Below are positions 1 to 9,400 of a DNA stretch of 64,000 nt, piece by piece (position 1 is the stretch's first letter; each line of letters begins with the position of its first letter). The position numbers were made by a program, and so were the translations under genes. Where the stretch lies: contig NZ_CP071589.1 of assembly GCF_017357005.1 (NCBI RefSeq), forward strand, positions 2,356,001 through 2,420,000. Direction: 5' to 3'. The DNA is from Staphylococcus simiae. GTDB lineage: Bacteria > Bacillota > Bacilli > Staphylococcales > Staphylococcaceae. The notes under the pieces are model-generated. The model was not told where the DNA came from and searched no databases. It saw only the letters and a list, made by a program, of their open reading frames with translations.

Positions 1-4
1 GTCA

Positions 5-262
5 TTACAATTGATGCCAGTCTATATCATCTATATTACTTGTACCAGAATTGTCTTTTTCTCTTTCTCTGACTTTATTCATTGTTCCTGTCACTTCAAG
101 ATACACCGTTTCTTGAATACTATTCCAAACTTCTTGGCTAATGATTACTGCATTATTCTCTTTATTTTCCCCATTTATAAAAACCGGTTCATGGTTGTTA
201 TTAACATCTTTTAATAATTGATAAAAGCCTTTCCTCGCATCTGCGGATGTAGTAATGTTCAT
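5..262 (-). CDS. yefM: YefM/Phd-family antitoxin of a type II toxin-antitoxin pair
   Basis: This 85-residue protein opens MNITTSADARKGFYQLLKDV, the N-terminal DNA-binding fold of YefM/Phd antitoxins. The acidic C-terminus (about residues 55-85) fits the toxin-neutralising tail. In this family the antitoxin represses its own operon and blocks a YoeB/Txe mRNA interferase. A strong ribosome site (TAGGAGG) lies 8 bases before the ATG. The stop codon overlaps a new ATG at positions 5-3 (TAATG), so a translationally coupled toxin gene very probably begins there and runs off the left edge. The toxin itself cannot be seen, so its identity as YoeB is inferred from family pairing. Confidence 0.85.
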   Translation of the reverse strand: MNITTSADARKGFYQLLKDVNNNHEPVFINGENKENNAVIISQEVWNSIQETVYLEVTGTMNKVREREKDNSGTSNIDDIDWHQL

Positions 263-330
263 CAGACTAACCTCCTACATTAAGTTGCAATTATTATAAT
301 CTATATCAAATATTTTATTCAACTACACAA

Positions 331-378
331 AAGTCCTCTACAAAATGAGCATGTCTTACTCATCTTTATAGAGGACTT
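331..378. terminator. Hairpin terminator after the MFS gene
   Basis: AAGTCCTCTA pairs with TAGAGGACTT around a loop of about 28 bases. A short T-rich tract follows on the minus strand, downstream of the MFS transporter. Confidence 0.6.
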
Positions 379-425
379 CCATTTTATTATCATATTTTCT
401 GTAGTGACATATCGATGACATTAAC

Positions 426-1607
426 TTAATTATATTTTTTAGCATAGTGATTATTTTTCAAAGTGAAGATGACAATTAAACCTAATGCACCAATAATGGC
501 GCTTGTATACGTTACTGCTTGCACTGAAATATTAGATATCACTAATCCACCTACGATACCACCAACACCTATACCAGCATTTAAACTAGACATATTCCAA
601 CTCATGACTTGACTTGTATCGCCTTCAACGTGTTCAATGACACCACTTTGTACAGCGGGATTAGTACTCCATTGCATAATATTCCAAATAAATAAACCAA
701 TTAATAATATACCTGAACCTGGCAATAACACATTCATTAACAACATCATTATGATAAAAATAGATACGGAAATGATTAACCAGCGTTTACTAGTTAACTT
801 ATCAGAGAAAATACCACCCAGTGATGTTCCGATAACGCCTGCTACACCATTAACTAATAAAGCAATAGAGACAAACGACATCTCATGACCATTGGATAAA
901 ATTAACGGATTAATATATACAAATGACACTGAATTTGCCACTAATACTAAGAAAGTTATAATTAAATATTTTGCTACTTCTGCTGGTCTTAAAATTTTAG
1001 ATGTCACATTATTATCGTGTGTCGGTTGATCTTGATTGATATGTGCCGCAGACAGCTCTTGTTCTTTAGGTAAGAATATCATCATCAAACCACCTACAAG
1101 AATACTCACAATAACTAAGAAGACAAAGGTATAACGCCAGCCTACTAAATCTCCAATCATCGTACCGATTGGCACACCAAACACGTTAGCACCACTAAAC
1201 CCTGTATATACTAAACCAATCATCTTACCTCTGTTTTTGGGAGCAGTTAACATCGCTGTAAGTGCTAATACTTTAACAATGATTAATGCAGCTGCTGCTG
1301 ATGAAATAATTCGTCCGATGACTAGGATGGTAAAGTTTGGTGACACAGCAATAATGCCATTTCCTATAATAAAAATAACTAATGTCCATAATAAGACAGG
1401 TCTAGAAGCAAAACGGTTGGTTAGCTTCACTAATATCGGTCCACAGATAGCAAAGGTTAATGCATACATCGTCACTAATTGACCTACAACCGCTTCAGAA
1501 ACATGTAAATCATGACTCATCAAATTCATGATACCTGCGACCATCATTTCAACCATACCTACAATAAAGACACTTAAAATAAACGTAATAATACGCATTA
1601 TCGACAT
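426..1607 (-). CDS. MFS transporter, DHA1-type drug/sugar efflux permease
   Basis: A 393-residue integral membrane protein with about 12 hydrophobic segments and an MFS signature after TM2 (KLTNRFASRPVLLWT). It resembles the AraJ/Bcr-like DHA1 efflux branch, in which compounds are exported by proton antiport; the substrate cannot be read from sequence. The frame extends 12 codons upstream, but AAAGGAG sits 8 bases before the internal ATG at 1607, so the protein starts MSIMRIITF. It stands alone, with a hairpin downstream and a repeat-rich gap upstream. Confidence 0.85.
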   Translation of the reverse strand: MSIMRIITFILSVFIVGMVEMMVAGIMNLMSHDLHVSEAVVGQLVTMYALTFAICGPILVKLTNRFASRPVLLWTLVIFIIGNGIIAVSPNFTILVIGRIISSAAAALIIVKVLALTAMLTAPKNRGKMIGLVYTGFSGANVFGVPIGTMIGDLVGWRYTFVFLVIVSILVGGLMMIFLPKEQELSAAHINQDQPTHDNNVTSKILRPAEVAKYLIITFLVLVANSVSFVYINPLILSNGHEMSFVSIALLVNGVAGVIGTSLGGIFSDKLTSKRWLIISVSIFIIMMLLMNVLLPGSGILLIGLFIWNIMQWSTNPAVQSGVIEHVEGDTSQVMSWNMSSLNAGIGVGGIVGGLVISNISVQAVTYTSAIIGALGLIVIFTLKNNHYAKKYN

Positions 1608-1858
1608 GTTTACGTCTCCTTTCTTAAATTTTGCTAATAACATATTTCCCCAAAAATATTAGTATTTAATATTTTTATAACCGTTCTATTATATAACATT
1701 TAGTAGTCAATTTCTGTATTTTTATACTGAAAATATTGCAAATTTAAGTACTTCAAACATTAAGTACTGCTAATTTGTTGTGTTTGAATGACTCAACTTT
1801 ACGTGAAGCTCATTAAAAATTTAATCATTAATGTCTTAATGAGCATTTCTACAAATAA

Positions 1859-2027
1859 AAGAGTAGGGTAGAAATAAATCTTGTCAAAAATTTATTTCAT
1901 TGCCCCACTCCAGTAAGACTAACTAATCTTAATAAAACATTGCTTGCTTAACATTTTAAAAACTAGACAGTTACTGCCAAATGCTTAATTTTAAGCGTAA
2001 AATACTTTTTGTCTCAATCCCTACACA
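1859..2027. repeat. Dispersed staphylococcal intergenic repeat, family A copy 1
   Basis: This copy is diverged. It has a hairpin-forming left part (GAGTAGGGTAGAAATAAAT paired with ATTTATTTCATTGCCCCACTC) followed by the conserved right block CAGTTACTGCCAAATGCTT. The same two-part layout recurs near 16.4, 41.7 and 51.3 kb, with right or left halves alone at 32.6, 47.0 and 10.4 kb. It occupies most of the gene-free stretch 1608-2265. Confidence 0.75.
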
Positions 2028-2106
2028 AGGCACTTTCATCATCAATCCTTCTTCTAAAGGTGTCTATTTCACTATCGAGCTAAAAAATTCAATCTGAAGA
2101 TATAAT

Positions 2107-2138
2107 AAAGCAGTCTGGATGACCTTCCAAACTGCTTT
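2107..2138. terminator. Hairpin terminator downstream of fetB
   Basis: AGCAGT-TGGA pairs with TCCA-ACTGCT around a 6-base loop. T-rich sequence on both sides would allow it to act in either direction. It lies about 130 bp beyond the fetB stop. Confidence 0.6.
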
Positions 2139-2265
2139 TCTTGGTTTTTTAATTTTCAGAACTAATAAGTAACAAGTGAATAATTTAAAATCAGTCCAAT
2201 TTGATAGAGAACCTTTTTATTGCATTATCATTAAATCGCTTTGTAATCATTTCATCAACTATCTT

Positions 2266-3042
2266 CTATTCTGATTCTTTAATATCTGTATTACGTGAAA
2301 TCAATTGATCTCTAGCATTAAAGAATTGGCCATAACTTAAATAAGTCGCAATTAATGCTGACATAATCGTTGCTGTTGTATGAATAAAGACCACTAACAA
2401 TTGGAATTTAATCGCTTGTAAGGGTGGAACGCCACCAATAATTAAACCCGTCATCATACCAGGAATTGATACTAAACCATATGTTTTCACTGAATCTATC
2501 GTTGGCACAATAGCCAAACGAATACTTTCACGAATAGCACCTTTTGATGCTAATTTAGGTGTTGCTGCTAATGATAGCTTAGACTCGATTTCAGTACCTT
2601 CTTCTACAAAGGCATGATTTAAGTTTTGATAGGCTAGGTTAATGGCAATCAAACCATTATTAGCTAACATCCCGCCAATTGGAATGACTTCATTGGCTGT
2701 AAAATGAATGGCACCAGTTGCAATTGTTCCTGCTAATGGTAAAGCTGTACCAATAAAAATAGCTGTAAAGGAAATCCAAAATACATGATGCATAATTGGT
2801 GATGAACGACTAATTGTATTCCATGAGGCATTAATAATAATGACTAAGACACATAGAATAAGTAACCATTTATCATTGATTTTAAAGATGTAATGTAATA
2901 AGAAACCTAAGATAACTAATTGAATAATTGCTCTAATCGTAGCCACTACTAAATCTTTGATAATATGTAAGCCTTCTTTGTACGATATGATAATCGGTAC
3001 AATTAATAATAACGCTGTTAGACAGAGTGCTGTATTACTCAT
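2266..3042 (-). CDS. fetB: FetB-type ABC exporter permease (UPF0014 family)
   Basis: A 258-residue membrane protein with about seven hydrophobic segments. The central stretch PLAGTIATGAIHFTANEVIP and the later SIPGMMTGLIIGGVPPLQAI are typical of the FetB/YbbM (UPF0014) family, the permease of an iron-exporting ABC system that raises oxidative stress tolerance in E. coli. It is translated from an ATG overlapping the last 8 bases of the ATPase gene, with GAGGAG upstream, so the two are coupled. The iron role is family knowledge. Confidence 0.85.
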   Translation of the reverse strand: MSNTALCLTALLLIVPIIISYKEGLHIIKDLVVATIRAIIQLVILGFLLHYIFKINDKWLLILCVLVIIINASWNTISRSSPIMHHVFWISFTAIFIGTALPLAGTIATGAIHFTANEVIPIGGMLANNGLIAINLAYQNLNHAFVEEGTEIESKLSLAATPKLASKGAIRESIRLAIVPTIDSVKTYGLVSIPGMMTGLIIGGVPPLQAIKFQLLVVFIHTTATIMSALIATYLSYGQFFNARDQLISRNTDIKESE

Positions 3043-3700
3043 TATGTTTCAGCTCCTCTACTTTTGAAATTTTACCGTCAACAATGGTCATGCGTTTTTG
3101 AAAATGTCGCATGCTTTGATCATCACTATGTGTAATCCACATGATTGCTACACCTTTATCCGTAGCTAATTTGAAAATGATATCTTCAATAACTTCTTTA
3201 TTATGTACATCTAACGCGCTTGTTGATTCGTCTAATAGTAATAAATCTGGTATATACATTAACTGTCTCGCGATAGTAATTCTTTGACGTTCTCCACCTG
3301 ACATATGTTCTATTTCGGAATCCAAATTATAATGACTCAATCCCACATCTTTAATTAATTGCTTAGCACGTTGCTCATCAAATGAATCATTGCGTGCAAT
3401 ACTAGGAAATTTCAAATTATCGCCAATCGTTTCTCCAAACAAATAACTATTTTGCATTAAATAGCTAATATGTCGTCTTAATTCTTCAGGATTATAATCA
3501 CTAAATGCTTTACCTTTAAAATAAAGTTCCCCACTTGTCGGACTTATCAAGTTACATATTTGCTTTTGCAAAGTACTTTTCCCACTACCTGATGGTCCAA
3601 CAATAGCAATCGTTTCTCCTTTATCTACTTGTAAATTCATTTTATCGAGAATTGTCCTGTCATCAGCTTTATAAACAAGATCTTTTATCTCTAATAACAT
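3035..3700 (-). CDS. fetA: FetA-type ABC exporter ATP-binding subunit
   Basis: A 221-residue ABC ATPase. Visible motifs are Walker A GPSGSGKST (residues 35-43), Q-loop region YLMQNSY, signature MSGGERQRI, Walker B LLLLDESTSALD, and the switch histidine in WITHSDD. It would energise the FetB permease encoded immediately downstream with an 8-bp overlap. A GTG three codons upstream is also in frame, but AAGGAG is ideally spaced (8 bases) for the ATG at 3700. Confidence 0.85.
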   Translation of the reverse strand: MLLEIKDLVYKADDRTILDKMNLQVDKGETIAIVGPSGSGKSTLQKQICNLISPTSGELYFKGKAFSDYNPEELRRHISYLMQNSYLFGETIGDNLKFPSIARNDSFDEQRAKQLIKDVGLSHYNLDSEIEHMSGGERQRITIARQLMYIPDLLLLDESTSALDVHNKEVIEDIIFKLATDKGVAIMWITHSDDQSMRHFQKRMTIVDGKISKVEELKHNE

Positions 3701-3841
3701 TTGCTTCACTCCTTTTTGCCCAATCCTGTATGTTATTCCCTATTATTACAATTTAATAACCTATTTTCTAAAAATTCTTCATCATTTAATATTAAGTCGT
3801 TAATTAGTGAGACTGCATCTTATTCAAAACAAATTTAAAAA

Positions 3842-3871
3842 GCCTCTAACCCAATTACGAGTTAAAGGCCA
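3842..3871 (-). terminator. Rho-independent terminator of the M42 peptidase gene
   Basis: Read on the minus strand, a GGCCTTTAAC / GTTAGAGGC stem is followed by a TTTTT run. Confidence 0.75.
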
Positions 3872-3886
3872 ATGAATGATTGAAGA

Positions 3887-4963
3887 TTACCACATCATTT
3901 GGTTATACACTTCATCATTAAGTGAGCGTACAATTTCAGTTACTAATTTAACTGAATGATTGTAATCATCAACATTCAATACTGATACATTTGAGTGCAT
4001 ATAACGTAATGGCACACCAATTGTAATGGTTGGAATACCTTCATTTGCGACGTGAATACTACCGGCATCTGTACCACCACCAGGTGTTGTATCCCATTGC
4101 ACATCAATATGATGTTTGTTAGCGACTTCTTTAATATGTTTACGGAAACCTTGATGTGCAATACTTGTAGCATCCATCATAATCACTAATGGACCTCCAC
4201 CTAGTTTACTATCACTCGTTTGTCCTGACATTCCAGGTGTATCATAAGCAATACCCACATCAACAGCAATAGCTAAATCAGGTTTCACTGTATTAGCAGC
4301 AACTTTAGCACCTCTTAAACCAACTTCTTCTTGTACAGTGGCACCAGAATATAAATCAATATCAATGTGATCATCTTTCAATTGATTTAAGACATCTATC
4401 GCAAGTGCACAACCATAACGATTATCAAATGCCTTAGCAGTTAAGTATTTATCGTTGGCCAACACTTCAAACTCACTATACGGTGTTATCATATTACCTA
4501 ATTCAACACCTGCATTTTCAGCTTCTTCTTTACTATTAACACCAATATCGATGAACATTTGCTTAATATCTATCGGTTGCTTGCGTTCTTCAGCAGATAA
4601 GACATGTGGTGGTTTAGAACCAATAATACCTCTAATTTCTTTACCGTCATCAGTTGTAATCGTTACCTTTTGAGACAACATTACTTGGTTCCACCAGCCA
4701 CCAACAGTATTGAAGAAAATATAGCCATCTTTATCAATCTTAGTGACGATAAATCCGACTTCATCCATATGACCAGAAATCATAATAGAATGTTGACCAT
4801 TTCGTGCATTTCTTTTACCGAAAATGCCACCCAAGTTATCTTCCACTATACTATCACTAACAGGTTCAATATAGTCACGCATGAGTGATTTAACTTGCAT
4901 TTCATATCCTGCAATACCATTAACATCTGTTAAATCTTTTAAAAGTTTCACTGAATGATCCAT
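3887..4963 (-). CDS. M42-family glutamyl aminopeptidase-like metallopeptidase
   Basis: A cytosolic peptidase of 358 residues, the normal M42 length. Metal ligands and catalytic residues are in family positions: H in SGHMDEVGFIV (about 65), D in KAFDNRYG (about 181), the EE pair in VQEEVGLRGA, D in AIAVDVG, and H in RYMHSNVS near the C-terminus. M42 enzymes are tetrahedral dodecamers that trim N-terminal residues from peptides. GGGAGGAT lies 8 bases before the ATG. It is monocistronic, with its own terminator. The exact substrate preference is not readable. Confidence 0.88.
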   Translation of the reverse strand: MDHSVKLLKDLTDVNGIAGYEMQVKSLMRDYIEPVSDSIVEDNLGGIFGKRNARNGQHSIMISGHMDEVGFIVTKIDKDGYIFFNTVGGWWNQVMLSQKVTITTDDGKEIRGIIGSKPPHVLSAEERKQPIDIKQMFIDIGVNSKEEAENAGVELGNMITPYSEFEVLANDKYLTAKAFDNRYGCALAIDVLNQLKDDHIDIDLYSGATVQEEVGLRGAKVAANTVKPDLAIAVDVGIAYDTPGMSGQTSDSKLGGGPLVIMMDATSIAHQGFRKHIKEVANKHHIDVQWDTTPGGGTDAGSIHVANEGIPTITIGVPLRYMHSNVSVLNVDDYNHSVKLVTEIVRSLNDEVYNQMMW

Positions 4964-5180
4964 ACCGTGTCATCCTCCCAATATCATTATGTTTCTATTG
5001 TAACATTGACGCTCATTTTGTCGTCTAATTTACTCATTTATTTCTCTATTGCATAACAAATTACACTTTTAAATAATAACTATGAAAAAATTTTCACTTT
5101 TACAAAATATATTAATAACACCATCTTTAACTAAATGATATAATTTGATTAACGAATATTATTGAGAGAAGGCGACTCCT

Positions 5181-5642
5181 TTGAAAAAAATAACTACGCT
5201 ATTTATTATAATGATCTTATCAGTTGTAACCTTAGCAGCTTGTAGTAAAGAACAAACGAAAACATACGAAGGGGATATTAATGGTAAACAAGTGATTACT
5301 ACCCTAACATATAAAGGTGACGACTTATTAAAACAATCAACTATTGGTACCGTTAAATATGATGACTTAGGTATTGATGAACAAAAAGCTAAAAAATTAT
5401 TTGCTAAAAATGAAAAAGCTTTTAAAAATTTAAAAGGTGCAGATTATAACGTTGATTATAAAAAGAATAAAGCTGTAGAACATATCGATGTTGATTTTAA
5501 AGAAGCAAATATTAAAGAACTTAAAAAACGTTTAGGTTATGTATCTCCTTCTGATGACGATAGTAAAATTAGTTTCGAAAAAATGGAGAAACAACTCAAA
5601 CGTAGTGGCTTAACTGAAAAAAGTAATATGAACGAAAACTAA
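5181..5642 (+). CDS. YehR/DUF1307-type lipoprotein
   Basis: A 153-residue secreted lipoprotein. A signal peptide MKKITTLFIIMILSVVTL is followed by lipobox AAC with Cys21. The mature part has the YehR-like pattern (Y-G-I-NGK...TYKGDDLLKQ, then a lysine-rich alpha/beta segment). Start is TTG, with AGAAGGCGA upstream. The function of this family is not established. Confidence 0.75.
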   Translation: MKKITTLFIIMILSVVTLAACSKEQTKTYEGDINGKQVITTLTYKGDDLLKQSTIGTVKYDDLGIDEQKAKKLFAKNEKAFKNLKGADYNVDYKKNKAVEHIDVDFKEANIKELKKRLGYVSPSDDDSKISFEKMEKQLKRSGLTEKSNMNEN

Positions 5643-5660
5643 TATCAGGTCATAATAAAT

Positions 5661-5700
5661 AGGAAGTTCTAACGTAGTTATTACTGCGATAGAACTTCCT
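5661..5700. terminator. Bidirectional terminator between convergent genes
   Basis: AGGAAGTTCTA pairs with TAGAACTTCCT between the YehR-like gene and the glutamate-synthase-like gene, both of which point at it. Confidence 0.8.
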
Positions 5701-5709
5701 TTGTTATAG

Positions 5710-7287
5710 TTAACTTGTTAATTTCAATTTGTAATCATGAATCGTTTGTAATTCGCCATCCATTTTACGATAAATAATGTGATCTTCTGTTATATCTGTT
5801 GGGCTTGATACACCAACTGCTGCAGCAATGTTAAACAAACCTTCATGTAAACTTGTCACATAATTTGTCACACGATATTGTTTTTCACCAACGATTAACG
5901 CTTTTTCTTTTTTCGGGTCTGTTGTGGCAACACCTACGGGACACGTGTTCATATGACATTGTTGACTCATAATACATCCAACACTAATCATCATGCCACG
6001 TGCAATATTAACAAAATCAGCACCTAAACCTAAGGCAATCGCAATCTTGTCTGGCGTAACTAATTTACCAGACGCCGCAAGTTTAACTTTGTCGCGTACA
6101 CCATACTTCTCAAGCATACCTGCAACAATAGGTAATGCTGTAAATAATGGTAATCCAACACTATCTTGCAGTTCTTGGAATGTAGCACCCGTACCACCTT
6201 CACCACCATCTATGGTAATAAAGTTAGGGTATTTATCTAATTTAACCATCGTTTGTACTAATGTTTCAATTTCAGCCACTTTACTGACCACGATTTTAAA
6301 GCCAACGGGTTTTTGACCAATATGTTGTAACTTATCCACGAAATTCATTAAATCTTCGGCATTATGAATAAATTCATAACGGTTAGGTGAATTTATCGTT
6401 TTATATGGTTCAACATTACGGATTTTAGCAATTTCTTCATTTACTTTTTCCGCTTCCATATGACCACCACGTGTCTTAGCACCTTGCGCAAGTTTCAACT
6501 CAAACGCACGTACATTGTTCATTTTTGCTACTTCGCCAAATAGTTCATCGCTAAAGTTACCCGCTTTATCTCTAACACCAAATAATCCAGGTCCTATTTG
6601 GAAAATAATATCCCCATTACCTTTCAAATGATATTCTGATAAACCACCTTCTCCAGTGTTCATCCATGTACCCGCTTTGGCCAAACCTTTAGATAACGCT
6701 GTGATAGCATTTTTACCTAAAGCTCCATAACTCATACCAGACTGTCCAACTAAGCGTTTCATTTTAAATGGATGTTGTAAATTTGGCCCTAAAATAATAG
6801 CATGCTCATCACTTAAGAAGAATGGATTAACTTCCATCGGTGCACGATACTCTTCACGACTAAATAAACGTTCATTCGCAATTTTATAAATAAATGTTGA
6901 AATCAATGTCGTATTATCAATTGCTAATTCATGACGTTGCATTGGAAACATTGTATTTTGTATGTAAAAACCATCTTCATAATTCATTGTTGTACCAAAA
7001 CTTGTCATACGAGAATTATATTTGCCCGCTAAAACGATATGTTTATATTCATTACGAGAAAATGGTTTCCCATCATTGTCTCCTGAGAATAAATACTGAC
7101 GTAATTCTGGTCCTATTTTTTCTGATATATATCTAATGCGTGCTAACAATGGATAGTTTCTAAGCACACTATGTTGTGACTGTCTCTTATCTTTTATAAG
7201 CCAAATTAGACCTATAACCATGACAGTGAGTAAAAAGCCAACAACTAGAATGTTAACTATAAATTGCATGACTGTAAGGAACGCCAT
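5710..7287 (-). CDS. Membrane-anchored FMN-dependent glutamate synthase-like protein
   Basis: 525 residues. An N-terminal membrane segment (about 5-30) precedes a glutamate synthase FMN-binding domain. Family signatures include GQSGMSYGALGKNAITALSKG, NTGEGG, ITIDGGEGGTGA, and the FeS-type cysteine cluster GCIMSQQCHMNTCPVGVAT. The amidotransferase domain of true GltB is absent, so it cannot be a complete GOGAT; this stand-alone family is common in staphylococci and its reaction is unproven. The frame extends 19 codons upstream, but GGGGGAGGG precedes the ATG at 7287. Confidence 0.8.
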   Translation of the reverse strand: MAFLTVMQFIVNILVVGFLLTVMVIGLIWLIKDKRQSQHSVLRNYPLLARIRYISEKIGPELRQYLFSGDNDGKPFSRNEYKHIVLAGKYNSRMTSFGTTMNYEDGFYIQNTMFPMQRHELAIDNTTLISTFIYKIANERLFSREEYRAPMEVNPFFLSDEHAIILGPNLQHPFKMKRLVGQSGMSYGALGKNAITALSKGLAKAGTWMNTGEGGLSEYHLKGNGDIIFQIGPGLFGVRDKAGNFSDELFGEVAKMNNVRAFELKLAQGAKTRGGHMEAEKVNEEIAKIRNVEPYKTINSPNRYEFIHNAEDLMNFVDKLQHIGQKPVGFKIVVSKVAEIETLVQTMVKLDKYPNFITIDGGEGGTGATFQELQDSVGLPLFTALPIVAGMLEKYGVRDKVKLAASGKLVTPDKIAIALGLGADFVNIARGMMISVGCIMSQQCHMNTCPVGVATTDPKKEKALIVGEKQYRVTNYVTSLHEGLFNIAAAVGVSSPTDITEDHIIYRKMDGELQTIHDYKLKLTS

Positions 7288-7473
7288 TACAATTCCCTCC
7301 CCCAAAATTTTCAATTCATCACTATGATACACCTTACACAACAAAATACAATGAAAGCGATTAAATTTTTTTAATTATTTTTCTTTACTAGTAATTTTTA
7401 TGTATAAAGCATATAAATTAACTACTTCACATGATAAAGTAACGATATATATACTAAATTTAAGAGGTGCCTG

Positions 7474-8238
7474 ATGCCACATCGTTATAATTCTAATCAA
7501 CACACTTTATCATCTTCTTCACGTATTGATAAACGCATGTTTATTTTTGTTTTAATTTATATTGCCATGCTTATCTTAGTGCCAATTATTGTTGTTTTTG
7601 GAACGTTAGGGTTAACTGCAGCAATTACACAACAACCACCAAATGCTTCATTATTTCCAATCACTTTAAGTGTCAGTATATTACTCGCTCAAATCGTTGC
7701 GTTAATCATTTTTTATAAAATGTATCAATCACGTGTTAAATCTTTTATACAACAGCAAATCATGCAAAGTCGTATTAGCAATACTAAGAGGCGTCTTATC
7801 GTAGTCACACTCATCGTGATTGCAATATTATGTGTCATTCAGTTATTATCTCAATGCTCGCCAGTACAGATCCTTGATATATCTACAACATCATATACCT
7901 CGGTCATCATGCATTCTAAGTTAGCAATACTTGCCGTAAGTCTATCTACCATTATTGTCAAACCGATGCTCGATCAACTCATTTTCCGATACATATTCAT
8001 TCATGAATTAGCTAAAAAGTTTCCTTTACGTCTGGTGATTCCTTTGTCCATACTCTGTGAAGTCATCGTTCAGAGCTATCATTTCGATTCAATTGTCGAT
8101 GTCATACCTTGGTTGATTATAGCTAGTGGCGCGACATATCTTTACATATCATCTCATTACAATCTCATCGTTAGTTATTACTACCAAGTGGCGATTGAAA
8201 TTTTCAAATTAATACTACTTTTGATTGTGTTTCGCTAA
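7474..8238 (+). CDS. Polytopic membrane protein resembling a degenerate CPBP protease
   Basis: 254 residues with about six to seven membrane segments. In the second half, MLDQLIFRYIFIHEL aligns by eye with CPBP/Abi motif 1 (EExxxRxxxxxxL), but the two catalytic glutamates are D and Q. A clear FxxxH motif 2 is not present. This suggests a catalytically dead family member or a distant relative. AAGAGGTG lies 4 bases before the ATG. It is divergent from the gene at 5710. Confidence 0.55.
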   Translation: MPHRYNSNQHTLSSSSRIDKRMFIFVLIYIAMLILVPIIVVFGTLGLTAAITQQPPNASLFPITLSVSILLAQIVALIIFYKMYQSRVKSFIQQQIMQSRISNTKRRLIVVTLIVIAILCVIQLLSQCSPVQILDISTTSYTSVIMHSKLAILAVSLSTIIVKPMLDQLIFRYIFIHELAKKFPLRLVIPLSILCEVIVQSYHFDSIVDVIPWLIIASGATYLYISSHYNLIVSYYYQVAIEIFKLILLLIVFR

Positions 8239-8327
8239 TCAAATATTCTATGCAAGCTAGACATTAACACTAGTAGTCAATCATCAACATTCACTTTATA
8301 TAAATATAATAATCAACGTTAAAAAAC

Positions 8328-8369
8328 GCTTATCGCTACGTTCCACATCATGTGTTTGTAGTGATAAGC
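8328..8369. terminator. Bidirectional terminator
   Basis: GCTTATCGCTAC pairs with GTAGTGATAAGC between convergent genes. T-rich flank ATTATTTTT on the plus side. Confidence 0.75.
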
Positions 8370-8481
8370 ATTATTTTTGATTCTTTATCAAATTGGATTG
8401 CAGGAGAATTACTTAAATGATTTCTTTTTTAGTCATTAGTCCTAAAACACAAGAAGACTTTACTTTTTCATTCTATTGAAT

Positions 8482-9267
8482 TCATTGGTTGCCAATAACA
8501 TTTTTAGTGTAAGTTAATAACTCACCATCTTCAGGAGCCACGACTCTATTAGATAAATCGTGATCATCCAAAAAAGCACGTAAATCCTTACGAGATAGCG
8601 CCCAATGATTGACTGCTTCCATATGCACAACAGCAATCTGAGCTAATGGCAATGTTTGTGCCACTTTTAGAATATCTTGTTCATCCATCACCAGTGGTCC
8701 ACCTTCATAAAACTGATTAGCACCACCATTTAACACAACGACATCTGGTGTATATGTTTTAAGTGCTTGTTCCACACCATCAAACCATACCGTATCTGCT
8801 GCTATATATAACGTAGGTTCATCTTCATGTTTCAATACAACGCCATGGACATCACCAGTCATTTTCAACAAATCACCATGACCATGTTGCGCTTCTGTCT
8901 TATACATTTCAACATCACCTAAGTGTGTTACTTCATTAAAGACGGACACATTAGTGAAACCATATTCTTCGACTTCTTTAGCATCATGTTCGTTTTGTGT
9001 ATAAATTTTAATATCTTTTGGTAATACTTCCGTTGCTTTATTATCAAAATGATCAACATGTAAATGCGTCAGTAACACAACATCTGTTTGTTCTAGTATA
9101 TCTTCGATTGACATGGGTAATGCTACTAATGGATTAAACTCATCTTGTCGTGGTGAATTGGGAAATGGTGCGAGTGTCCCTTTATCACTCAACATCGGAT
9201 CTACTAAAATATGTTGTCCTGCGTACTCAATGATAGCTGTTGAATTTCTTAAATGTCTAATATTCAT
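8482..9267 (-). CDS. MBL-fold metallo-hydrolase
   Basis: 261 residues with the metallo-beta-lactamase motif HLHVDHFD (HxHxDH), later zinc ligands in EAQHGHGD and AADTVW, and HMEAVNHWALSR near the end. It resembles the UlaG-like branch of general metal-dependent hydrolases. The substrate is unknown. GGGGGT lies 6 bases before the ATG at 9267, so 12 upstream in-frame codons are discarded. Confidence 0.8.
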   Translation of the reverse strand: MNIRHLRNSTAIIEYAGQHILVDPMLSDKGTLAPFPNSPRQDEFNPLVALPMSIEDILEQTDVVLLTHLHVDHFDNKATEVLPKDIKIYTQNEHDAKEVEEYGFTNVSVFNEVTHLGDVEMYKTEAQHGHGDLLKMTGDVHGVVLKHEDEPTLYIAADTVWFDGVEQALKTYTPDVVVLNGGANQFYEGGPLVMDEQDILKVAQTLPLAQIAVVHMEAVNHWALSRKDLRAFLDDHDLSNRVVAPEDGELLTYTKNVIGNQ

Positions 9268-9400
9268 GACAATACCCCCGTAAATTAGACTATCATTTAT
9301 CATAGACTAATTGTTATTTATGCATAATACATATATAGTATACCTTTTTACTACTTATAAAAAACGCAATCTGTTTGAAAACATTATTTATTCAATCAAT

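Noticed and set aside
7352-7365. A cre-like site TGAAAGCGATTAAA near the FMN protein gene
   Set aside because: It fails at one of the fixed positions and the match could be chance in AT-rich DNA.
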